Shown here one piece after another: positions 56,843 to 64,000 of a stretch of 64,000 nt of DNA. A program made the position numbers and the translations under genes. Source of the stretch: Methanoregula sp. SKADARSKE-2 (GTDB lineage: Archaea; Halobacteriota; Methanomicrobia; Methanomicrobiales; Methanospirillaceae). The stretch spans positions 992,001-1,056,000 of the forward strand of contig CP121470.1 in NCBI GenBank assembly GCA_030919125.1, read 5' to 3'. How positions within the stretch are numbered: position 1 is the first letter of the stretch; each line of letters opens with the position of its first letter. Below the pieces are notes generated by a model. That model did not search any database. It worked only from the letters and a program-made list of their open reading frames with translations, and had not been told where the DNA came from.

Positions 56843-58080
56843 TTGTGCATGTACACCCGGGAGGCATCTGCCCTAGATCTGTTCACGAATTCTGTCAGGA
56901 TCATGGGCGACGCCACACTCTGTGGGGTGATGGAGTTTGACCAGAGACTTGACCCTATTCTGCTGGAAAGTGCGGTAAGAGCATGTATTATGGCCCATCC
57001 GATTCTGCATAGCAGGCTCGTCCGGGGCAACGGCCCGGCGTTCTGGGAGATGTGGCCGGTCTCTCTTCCTCCCCTTGAAGTGACAGATTGCACTGAAGCC
57101 AATCATCCGCAGATCATCGGACCGGTTGATCCGTACCAGCCGGTTCAGTGCCGGGTACGGCTGCTCCGAAGATCGTCCGGTGACGTTATCGTGGTCAATC
57201 TCGCTCACGCGGCGGCTGACGGATATGGCCTTCAGATATTTATGTCCCAACTTCTGCAGGAGTACGATAAGCCCGGCAGCGTTCTTCCCGCCCACGGAGG
57301 GATCCCGGAACGTGATACCCTCTGGACCAGTAAGTTGTCTGGCGATGAAAAGCCCGCATCCGCCCTCATGAAAGTTATCAACCCCCTGTGGCCTGATCCT
57401 CTCGGTAAGTCAAAACAACGCTCCTCGTTTCACCGGAAACGTGTCAGCCCCCGGCTGCTGGAGAGAATTCGTGCCCGGGCCGGGAAATCAGGGGGCAGTA
57501 TCAATGATGTAGTCATGGCAGCGTACTTCCTCACGATGAGCGATCTTACGGGTCACCCGGGGCCGATTGATATCTTCTTCCCGGTAAATCTCCGGAAGCA
57601 CCTTAACGATGGAACCCGGGTCATGAGTAACCAGGCCGTAAATGTCTGCTTTGCTTTAACGCGAAGAAACGGGGATGGCATGGAAGAGGTTTTTTCCCGG
57701 GTCATTGAGAGTACCCGGGGGCTCAAGGCGGGACAAATTGGCATTTTGGAACAGGTTGAGATGGATGCGGCCTGCGATCCGGAGGGGAGGAGGATCCAGG
57801 CGATGGTGGATCAGATGGTCGCCCTGCAAAAGACCGGTCTTGCAGACATCTTCATCTCGAATCCCGGTCCGTTTACCCTCCCGGAGATCGAGGGACTTGA
57901 AGATGCCTACATCTGTTACCCCGGGGGTACATGCCCTGCACCTGTTTTGTCACCAGCACGTTCAGAGGGCAGATGACGATCACCATGGGGTACCAGGACA
58001 GTGAGCGGGCGCGTACCACAACAAAGAAAGCGATGGATCTGTTTATGCTCCATCTCCTGTCACTCACAGGTCCCGTGTAA
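56843..58080 (+). pseudogene. condensation-domain acyltransferase-like protein, one frame break near the end
   Basis: From 56843 a 377-codon frame resembles condensation/WS-DGAT-type acyltransferases: ACIMAHPILHSRLVRGNGPA near the start, the catalytic HxxxDG as NLAHAAADGYG, KSGGSINDVVMAAYFLTMSD, DIFFPVNLRKHLNDG, and ISNPGPFTLPEIEGL. At a G5 run (57923-57927) the sense switches frame: GYMPCTCFVTSTFRGQMTIT, then MGYQDSERARTTTKKAMDLF, ending at 58080. This extension is the usual C-terminus of the family. Without it the protein would lose its last strand and helix. An acyl or polyketide-like substrate is likely but unknown. Confidence 0.72.
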
Positions 58081-58161
58081 AAGACGGAGATCCTGCACAC
58101 CCGTTCATAAGCGGTATCTTACCGACAAAAAGGGATCATGAACCCCAAAAAAATTCTCCCC

Positions 58162-58950
58162 TTACTTGAGAACGCAGATCGCTTCCGGTGCCTTGATGAG
58201 AAGGGCAAGGCTTTCGGTGACGAAGAAATCCAGTGAATCCCCGGAGGGACCGTTGCAACCGACAGTCATGTCCTGGCCGATGACAAGAGAGGCGTACTGC
58301 TGGCCGGATGCGAGAAGAACACCGCCTTTCTTGAGAGCCGGTGCCTTTACAACTCCATCCGTAACAATACCGCGGAGGTGATCGAGCTCGGTGCCGTCAC
58401 CCTGGGGGAAGCGGCGGTACAGGAGATTATACTGGGCCGGGGCGAGTGCCATGCAGTAGGGGCCGTGGAACCCTGCATCGTCAAGCTTTGTCACTGCGTC
58501 GATAATCTGGTCGGCTGCGGTCCCGATCTTCTCCCACTTGGTAAGGGTCTGCGAGCTCGAACATTCGGAACTCATGAGCCCGGGAATGCCCGGGAGCCCT
58601 GAGAATATGATCTTCTCTTCCAGGGCTGCACAACGTATCGCCGCACAGGCAACTGCCCCGGTATCGAGCGTGACGTGATCGCGTTCGAATGCAGCCAGGT
58701 CACGCTTGCCGAGCCTGAATGACTGCTCGATCCTGGTAACCGGAACAAAATTGCTTCCGGCCACACCCTCTCCCATCTCCACGTCGCCGACAGGGATGAC
58801 TTTCAGGCCGAAACCAAACGGGCCTTCGATTGTGAGCAGGCGCCGGCCGGCAAGCTGGCTCTTTGCTGCTCCGATCATGGTGTTATCGATTACCGCCCAG
58901 GTTTCCGGTGCAATAGGGGCTTCGTTACGCCCAAAGAATGAACTCTCCAT
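58162..58950 (-). CDS. encapsulin shell protein (family 1)
   Basis: A 262-residue HK97-fold protein: TWAVIDNTMIGAAKSQLAGR, LLTIEGPFGFGLKVIPVGD, FRLGKRDLAAFERDH, EEKIIFSGLPGIPGLMSSEC, HGPYCMALAPAQYNLLYRRF and FFVTESLALLIKAPEAICVL, all typical of family 1 encapsulins. These self-assemble into about 24-32 nm shells that hold cargo enzymes. It lies 12 bases after the encapsulated-ferritin gene, in one operon. The protein is of standard length and undamaged. Confidence 0.93.
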   Translation of the reverse strand: MESSFFGRNEAPIAPETWAVIDNTMIGAAKSQLAGRRLLTIEGPFGFGLKVIPVGDVEMGEGVAGSNFVPVTRIEQSFRLGKRDLAAFERDHVTLDTGAVACAAIRCAALEEKIIFSGLPGIPGLMSSECSSSQTLTKWEKIGTAADQIIDAVTKLDDAGFHGPYCMALAPAQYNLLYRRFPQGDGTELDHLRGIVTDGVVKAPALKKGGVLLASGQQYASLVIGQDMTVGCNGPSGDSLDFFVTESLALLIKAPEAICVLK

Positions 58951-58962
58951 TTTGGACTCCTC

Positions 58963-59334
58963 CTATGATTTTAGTGCTCCAATGGTAGTTCCGGTCTTCT
59001 CTGCCGGGGTTACCGGTGCTGGTGAAGACTGGCCCGTGACCTTTGCGGCCATCGCGTCGACTTCTGCTGTGCCTTTGCCGAGGAAATTATCCTCGTCCCC
59101 GGTCAGGATCTGGATCAGCCGGGCAAATTCGCCCACATGTATCCGCTCCTCGTTCGCAATATCAATCAGAACCGCTTTGGCGAGCGGATTGTCGGTGGCC
59201 TCTGCGTGTGCCATATATGTATGGGTGGCCTCCTCCTCGGCGGCAAGGTCCAGGCGCAGGGCCCTGACAAGTTCGCTATCGGTCAGTTTTCTATCGGGAA
59301 TTTTTCCGCTGAACGGATTGACAAATTCTGGCAT
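58963..59334 (-). CDS. encapsulated ferritin-like cargo protein
   Basis: A 123-residue protein from ATG 59334 (MPEFVNPFSGKIPDRKLTDS), with GGGGTGGAG just upstream. Two helices follow with the short EncFtn pattern: LRLDLAAEEEATHTYMAHAE and LIDIANEERIHVGEFARLIQ, giving the Glu/Glu-x2-His iron ligands. A flexible linker leads to the C-terminal cargo peptide TIGALKS, matching the targeting peptides that dock into encapsulin shells. It oxidises and stores iron inside the compartment. Confidence 0.92.
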   Translation of the reverse strand: MPEFVNPFSGKIPDRKLTDSELVRALRLDLAAEEEATHTYMAHAEATDNPLAKAVLIDIANEERIHVGEFARLIQILTGDEDNFLGKGTAEVDAMAAKVTGQSSPAPVTPAEKTGTTIGALKS

Positions 59335-59345
59335 TGTATACTCCA

Positions 59346-59361
59346 CCCCTCTTAAAAGGGG
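59346..59361. promoter_or_regulatory. near-palindrome between promoter and encapsulin operon
   Basis: CCCCTCTTAAAAGGGG is a 16-base near-perfect palindrome (one mismatched pair) lying between the TATA-like element at 59365-59374 and the ATG of the ferritin gene. Its position just downstream of the TATA box suits an operator for a repressor such as an iron regulator. The regulator is not known. Confidence 0.5.
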
Positions 59362-59364
59362 ATC

Positions 59365-59374
59365 ACTTATATCG
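59365..59374. promoter_or_regulatory. two-sided TATA-like element
   Basis: CTTATATCGG on the plus strand (GATATAAG on the minus strand) lies about 31 bases from the ferritin ATG at 59334 and 22-31 bases before a GTG at 59396 on the other strand, so it could serve both directions. Confidence 0.4.
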
Positions 59375-59395
59375 GGCGACTACCCGGCTGGAGAG

Positions 59396-59587
59396 GTGCG
59401 TCTGGTCTCTCCGGACAACTGCCAGGCGTACCTGGCGGGAAGGGATGAATCTTATCTCCGGTCTACATGTAGAACATGCATGCCCGCATCTTCCTCTATT
59501 ATAGGTAGTATATCAATATTATCCAGCGAACAGCTCAAGCAGTCGATCACCCGGGATCCTTTCAATTTTCTAAAAAAATACCGGTGA
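59396..59587 (+). CDS. possible small CxxC protein divergent from encapsulin operon
   Basis: GTG 59396 opens a 63-codon frame (RLVSPDNCQAYLAGRDESYL, then RSTCRTCMPASSSIIG, then SEQLKQSITRDPFNFLKKYR). Three cysteines include a CxxC. A TATA-like element 22-31 bases upstream would make it leaderless. It does not match a family I know, and the frame is part of a longer open stretch antisense to the encapsulin operon, so it may be chance. Confidence 0.33.
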   Translation: MRLVSPDNCQAYLAGRDESYLRSTCRTCMPASSSIIGSISILSSEQLKQSITRDPFNFLKKYR

Positions 59588-59738
59588 GATCCCATCCTCC
59601 CGCCTCTGTTCTGCCGGATAGAGGATACACCTTTTTTTTTATCGAGAAGATTGAAGCAGGAATAACGTCCTCTTCGATATAGGATTGCGGGTCCCATCTC
59701 TTTATGTTCACGCTGTATTTTAAAATTGGGTAGTCCTG

Positions 59739-60368
59739 TCATCGGATTTTGGCTTCCCGGATTATTTCCCTGATATTCCGGGCGGCCTTTTCGATATCCT
59801 GTCTTCCGACAACGGCCGATATTACGGCGACTCCGTCAGCACCGGCTGATAGTACCTCGCGCACATTAGTCTCGTCGATCCCGCCGATCGCGATAACAGG
59901 AGCTCGCGTTTCCTGACGAATCCTTCTGATAAGAGCAAGTCCATGACCAGTACCGGCGTTGTTTTTGGAGGTTGTCGCAAAGACCGGGCTGACGGCAACA
60001 TAATCCGCACCCTCTGCAAAAGCAGATCGTGCCTCCTCAACCGATCCCACCGATACTCCTATAATGAAGTTGCGGGGGGCAAGCTGCCGGGCGGTATCGA
60101 CCCGGAGATCCCCCTGGCCGAGATGGACACCATCGGCTCCACAGGCAAGGGCAATATCGAGCCGGTCATTGACCATGAACAACGCCCCGGATGCTTTTGT
60201 CAATGCAGAGATGCTTCTGCCGGTTCTCAGGAGCTTACGGCCGCTCATCCTTTTATCGCGAAGCTGGATGACATCAGCTCCGCCGGTGAGAGCCATCCGG
60301 GCAATCTCCTCGTGCGCCCGTCCCCCAGCTACCGTTTCATCCGTTACTACGTAAAGATCGAGATTCAT
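59739..60368 (-). CDS. thiE: thiamine-phosphate synthase
   Basis: A 209-residue TIM-barrel enzyme. LYVVTDETVAGGRAHEEIAR, VIQLRDKRMSGRKLL, FMVNDRLDIALACGADGVHL, GQGDLRVDTAR, IIGVSVGSVEEARSA, YVAVSPVFATTSKN and APVIAIGGIDETNV cover the usual ThiE core with the pyrophosphate-binding residues. It joins hydroxymethylpyrimidine-PP with thiazole phosphate. ATG 60368 overlaps no other start and lies within 12 bases of the thiM stop, so thiM-thiE are one operon. Confidence 0.94.
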   Translation of the reverse strand: MNLDLYVVTDETVAGGRAHEEIARMALTGGADVIQLRDKRMSGRKLLRTGRSISALTKASGALFMVNDRLDIALACGADGVHLGQGDLRVDTARQLAPRNFIIGVSVGSVEEARSAFAEGADYVAVSPVFATTSKNNAGTGHGLALIRRIRQETRAPVIAIGGIDETNVREVLSAGADGVAVISAVVGRQDIEKAARNIREIIREAKIR

Positions 60369-60378
60369 GAAGCCCGGA

Positions 60379-61185
60379 TTATTTCGTAGAGATCTTCGCG
60401 CATCTCGAGAGCGTCTCGGGGGAAAGGGATGCCAGTTCATCGAATAACCCGGTCTTGAAGGATAAGGGACCCCACGTCCCGTTCAACGCTGCGGCACGCT
60501 CTCCGGCAATTCCAAATGCCGCAAACGCCGCCGCTGCAGCCTGCAACGGGTCGTCGGCTACTGCAGTAAATACACCGATCACTGATGCCGCCATACAGCC
60601 GGTACCGGAGATACTTCCCATCATCGGGTGACCATTGCCGACAAGGATCACCTTCTTTCCATCGGTTATAATGTCAGTCGAACCGCTGATGGCCACGGTC
60701 ATTGATCGGTCCTTTGCAAAGTCGCGTGCGATGCTGATGGGATCACCGGTGAGACCGTGGGTATCGACTCCCCTCACTTCTGCCTCCGCACCGGCAAGGA
60801 TACCAATCTCCCCGGCGTTCCCCTTGATTACCTGTATCTCCAGCTCGTCGAGCAGGCGCAGGGCACTCCTCGTCCTGAGTCGGGTCGCTCCCGCTCCCAC
60901 CGGGTCGAGAATGACCGGAATCCCGCGATCGTTTGCCATCTTTCCGGCAAGGATCATGGACTCCACCTGTGAAGGGTTGAGGGTTCCGATATTGAGCACA
61001 AGCGAATTTGCGATACCTGCCATCTCTTCGACCTCTTCGCGTGCATCCGCCATTACCGGCGCCCCACCGGCGCACAGGGTGATGTTGGCACAGTCGTTTA
61101 CCGTGACATAATTCGTTATATGGTAGACAAGCGGGCGTCTCTCTCGCACCTGAGAAAATATGTCAGTGTAGATCTTTCGGTTCAT
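60379..61185 (-). CDS. thiM: hydroxyethylthiazole kinase
   Basis: A 268-residue ribokinase-like Thi[97 protein letters not shown] and [19 protein letters not shown], with the anion-hole GTGC. It phosphorylates the thiazole alcohol in salvage. ATG 61185 ([10 protein letters not shown]) is the family start. No thiamine riboswitch pattern was recognised in the 175 bases before it. Confidence 0.94.
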   Translation of the reverse strand: MNRKIYTDIFSQVRERRPLVYHITNYVTVNDCANITLCAGGAPVMADAREEVEEMAGIANSLVLNIGTLNPSQVESMILAGKMANDRGIPVILDPVGAGATRLRTRSALRLLDELEIQVIKGNAGEIGILAGAEAEVRGVDTHGLTGDPISIARDFAKDRSMTVAISGSTDIITDGKKVILVGNGHPMMGSISGTGCMAASVIGVFTAVADDPLQAAAAAFAAFGIAGERAAALNGTWGPLSFKTGLFDELASLSPETLSRCAKISTK

Positions 61186-61358
61186 TGCAACCCCTTCATG
61201 GATCCTGGGAGGACCCGGATGCGGCCCGGGCATATTTTTCAGAAGAGTAGAATGTTTTATTATAAAAAGTTGCATACGCTGCCGGTGGTTCCCGCTCCAG
61301 CACTGCATCTGGTCACGGGCTGCAAGGAAAATGGGAGGGATGATAGTGCGAAATATTT

Positions 61359-64000
61359 TCACCGGGCAAATTCTTCAAGGGTTGCAATGAGGAGGTCAAT
61401 CTCATGAGCGGTATTGTAGAGACCGATACTTGCCCGGACGGTACCTTCGGGAAGTCCGAGCGCTTCCATCAGTGGCTGGCAACAGTGATGGCCGGATCGC
61501 ACCATGATATCTGCCGATTCGTCAAGCTGCTGGGCAACTTCATGCGGGTGCAAACCTTCAACGGTAAAGGAAACAACACCCACACGATGGGACGGGGAAT
61601 CCGTGGCATAGACCCTGACCCCGTGAATTTTCTTCAACCCGTCAATAAGCCGGGTCGTGAGGTTTCTTTCGTGCCGGTGGATCTCCGCCATTCCGAGGCT
61701 TTGGAGGTAATCGACCGCATTCCCAAGCCCGATTCCCCCGGCGATATTGGGAGTTCCCGCTTCATATTTCTGGTACCCTCCCGAGGGAACAAAACCGGAA
61801 GAGGTAACAGTTTCGACCATTCCCCCGCCAAGGACCATCGGCTCGAGACAGGGCTCTTTCATCCAGAGGACACCGGTCCCGGTGGGGCCGAGCATCTTGT
61901 GGCCGGAGAAGGCAAGGAAATCACAGCCAAGTGCGTTGACGTCGATTGGTATATGTGGGATGGTCTGGGCCGCATCGAGAAGAAGCAATACCCCGTGATC
62001 GTGGCAGAGTTTTGCGATCTTCTCTATGGGGAGTATGGTTCCCAGGACGTTTGAGGCATGAGTGATGGCAACAAGCCGTGTATTTTCCGTTATTGCAGCC
62101 TCGAACTGTTCCGGCTCGATCCGGAAATCTTTCCCAAGCCCTATGATATCGAGTCCGACACCATACCTCCCGAGGTTTCTCCAGGGAAGAAGGTTTGAGT
62201 GGTGCTCGATAACCGTGGTGATCACCCGGTCGCCGGCCTTCCAGCCGAGGCCCTGCGCAACCATGTTGATCGCTTCAGTCGTGTTTTTCGTGAAGACCGT
62301 TACCCCTCCCTTGCCGTTGATAAATTCTGCGACTTTCTCGTGGGCGTGCCAGTACCGCTGGGAGGTAAGCTGAGTGAGCCGGTGCACTCCACGCCCGACA
62401 TTCGCCCGGTAGCAATGCTCGAGCTCAACCATCGACCCGATAACCAGTTCGGGTGAGAAACTCGTTGCCGCATTGTCAAGGTATACGATATCTCCCAGAA
62501 TCGGGAAATCTTTCCTGACTGTATCCACATCATACCCCGGTTTTTTCCCGGTATTTTGTCCAGATTCATGCCTCTGTCCTTTCGTACTCCTCATCACCGG
62601 TCTTTCGATTTTCATGGTTCTTTCCTCCCGTTTTCGGCGTTCCTTTTCCTGAAGGGGGAGCAGCATGTGATCCCTGTCGAACATTATTCCCCTGTCTCTG
62701 CAGAGTTCACGCATCTTGGGTGGGAGTGCCCGCCACCTCCAGAGCCCCCAGGAACAATAGGCATCGGGATATCCTTTCTTCTCCGCCCACGATTCAATAA
62801 ATCTATCCCACCGATTCGCATACTCCGGATGCATCGATCTGAGCTCTTCGTACTCGCTTTCGAGCATCGCAGGGCAGAGGAAACATCCGATCCGTTCGAG
62901 TCCTTTCTCGTAAAGGACATTTATCGGGGATTTCTGCCACCAGAGATAGAGGAATACTTCCAGCGCCCGCCAGTTACGTATCGGGGAGATATTGAGCTGG
63001 AGGGGGTTTGCCGGGTTCTGGCTTGTCTCGTCAAGGCCGGCCCGGTTCCAGGATTCATACCAACGGTTCCCCTGCACGGTAACAGATGGACCGACATCGG
63101 CAAGGTACAGTTTGAGCGGGTGAAGTTTGAGGAGCTTGCAGCACCAGCGGTTGTCCTTTCCTGGGGGGCCTGCTTTCATCGCGGCATTCCAGAAGTCGCC
63201 GGCCCGCCGGATTATCTCGACCCCTTCAGATTCGACAAACGCAATCGTCTCGGGCAACTCGATGCCGGTATCGATAAAAAACGCCTTTGTTACCCCGGCT
63301 TTCCGGGCAAGTCTCAGGACCGCCGTGCTGTCCTTTCCTCCAGAGAACGAGACATTGATCGTGGGCCTGTCTCTCATATGCCGTTTTATTGTCCTGACCG
63401 CATTACGCTCCAGGTTTTTGAGGTGATACCGGTTTCGTTCTATTGCCACGTCCCAGCCGGGATCATCAAAGGTCATCGGGATAACCGGTGCGATCTCCTT
63501 GATTCGGATCTGTCGCTCCCGCACAATGCCTGTGCCATACCGGTTCCGATATTTCACAATGACTGTTCCGTCAGGAACCGGTGTTTTGAGGGGGAACTTT
63601 TTCCCCCCGATCCGTACCTTTTCCCCATCAGCACCAATAACTTCGTTGAGGTCGACTATCCCGCTCTTCACATTGTTGACAAAAAAGGGAAGGGCTTCTG
63701 AAGATATGTCAAACGAATAGCTTCGGGATCTCGGATCGAAGGAGAGGAGGCCCAGCCGTATCCCATTCATTATAGCCATATCAGCACGGTCGGCACCACC
63801 GGTCTTGTTGAGGAGGAGGATCTTCGCGAGCGGGACCGGACCGAAACGATCCTGTACCAGCCGGTGGATCAGTGCCATATCCCATGCAAGTGCCGGACGG
63901 ACATCGTACGGCTGGAGAAGTTCTACCCTCTTCCCTTCCGCTCCGCATGCGCAGCTCTTGGCTATAAGCGGGACATTGCAGGTTTCACACCAGTAGAGGA
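61359..64000 (-). CDS. PAPS-reductase-like protein fused to cysteine desulfurase (5' end outside window)
   Basis: One uninterrupted frame runs from the window edge to 61359. At the edge it reads [18 protein letters not shown], an N-terminal zinc ribbon, then a PUA-like part ([20 protein letters not shown]), then a PP-loop PAPS-reductase domain with [20 protein letters not shown] and, later, [19 protein letters not shown]. From about 62615 follows a complete SufS/NifS-type cysteine desulfurase: [31 protein letters not shown] (PLP lysine) and [15 protein letters not shown] (catalytic cysteine). An internal ATG at 62615 with GGGAGGAAAG before it could start the desulfurase separately, but no stop lies between the two parts. 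Likely role: sulfur transfer to tRNA, cofactor or FeS clusters. Confidence 0.88.
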   Translation of the reverse strand, partial: LYWCETCNVPLIAKSCACGAEGKRVELLQPYDVRPALAWDMALIHRLVQDRFGPVPLAKILLLNKTGGADRADMAIMNGIRLGLLSFDPRSRSYSFDISSEALPFFVNNVKSGIVDLNEVIGADGEKVRIGGKKFPLKTPVPDGTVIVKYRNRYGTGIVRERQIRIKEIAPVIPMTFDDPGWDVAIERNRYHLKNLERNAVRTIKRHMRDRPTINVSFSGGKDSTAVLRLARKAGVTKAFFIDTGIELPETIAFVESEGVEIIRRAGDFWNAAMKAGPPGKDNRWCCKLLKLHPLKLYLADVGPSVTVQGNRWYESWNRAGLDETSQNPANPLQLNISPIRNWRALEVFLYLWWQKSPINVLYEKGLERIGCFLCPAMLESEYEELRSMHPEYANRWDRFIESWAEKKGYPDAYCSWGLWRWRALPPKMRELCRDRGIMFDRDHMLLPLQEKERRKREERTMKIERPVMRSTKGQRHESGQNTGKKPGYDVDTVRKDFPILGDIVYLDNAATSFSPELVIGSMVELEHCYRANVGRGVHRLTQLTSQRYWHAHEKVAEFINGKGGVTVFTKNTTEAINMVAQGLGWKAGDRVITTVIEHHSNLLPWRNLGRYGVGLDIIGLGKDFRIEPEQFEAAITENTRLVAITHASNVLGTILPIEKIAKLCHDHGVLLLLDAAQTIPHIPIDVNALGCDFLAFSGHKMLGPTGTGVLWMKEPCLEPMVLGGGMVETVTSSGFVPSGGYQKYEAGTPNIAGGIGLGNAVDYLQSLGMAEIHRHERNLTTRLIDGLKKIHGVRVYATDSPSHRVGVVSFTVEGLHPHEVAQQLDESADIMVRSGHHCCQPLMEALGLPEGTVRASIGLYNTAHEIDLLIATLEEFAR

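Noticed and set aside
61186..61360. TPP riboswitch before thiM
   Set aside because: The conserved CTGAGA and ACCTGA-type core elements were not found in order in this leader.

Overview
The window reads as chromosomal DNA of a hydrogenotrophic methanogenic archaeon of the order Methanomicrobiales, probably Methanoregula-like; the order and genus are inference from gene content and protein style. Direct support: subunits of formylmethanofuran dehydrogenase (fwdD-B-A and a broken fwdC), the YcaO/TfuA pair that thioamidates methyl-CoM reductase, archaetidylinositol-phosphate synthase, an archaeal two-subunit-type GMP synthase, DUF3821/PEGA secreted proteins, and TATA-like promoters.

Layout. 1-9 kb is a decaying C1-metabolism block: a fused fdhA/fdhB relic, moeA, a sagB fragment welded to a truncated fwdC, then fwdA-fwdB-fwdD with an insertion sequence (IS) exactly at the 5' end of fwdD. 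9-14 kb holds an IS-decapitated membrane protein, a frameshifted transglutaminase-like protein and ycaO-tfuA. 14-20 kb is dense housekeeping on the minus strand: AIP synthase, adenylate kinase, hisC, argD, guaAb, pyrG. 20-30 kb has a TPR membrane protein, a thioesterase, an IS-truncated MscS channel, a tightly overlapping GT2 / TPR-winged-helix / BrxD-like ATPase trio, and hisD. 30-42 kb is an accessory, eroding region: secreted beta-propeller proteins, dead ABC-transporter genes, an IS5-type element, a 60-bp perfect inverted repeat, an IS256 relic and a second copy of the first IS. 42-49 kb has Mrp, PEBP, a broken dGTPase, and a striking signalling operon (FHA-winged-helix regulator, beta-helix receptor Ser/Thr kinase, zinc-ribbon protein). 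50-64 kb has the third IS copy, two tRNAs (Gly-CCC, Thr-CGT), Sua5, a Cas4-like protein, an acyltransferase-like protein, an encapsulin/encapsulated-ferritin pair, thiE-thiM, and a PAPS-reductase/cysteine-desulfurase fusion that runs off the end.

Recurring theme: many otherwise convincing genes are interrupted by single frame changes, often at G/C homopolymers. Either the assembly has homopolymer errors or the region is truly decaying; the three identical IS copies carrying the same two frame breaks show that at least some breaks are not random sequencing noise.

Most promising systems: (1) the FHA-wHTH / beta-helix kinase / zinc-ribbon operon at 45958-49136, a candidate archaeal transmembrane phospho-signalling pathway to DNA; (2) the GT2 / TPR-wHTH / BrxD-like ATPase operon at 23318-27127; (3) the encapsulin/ferritin operon with a near-palindromic operator and a TATA box shared with a divergent small CxxC ORF.
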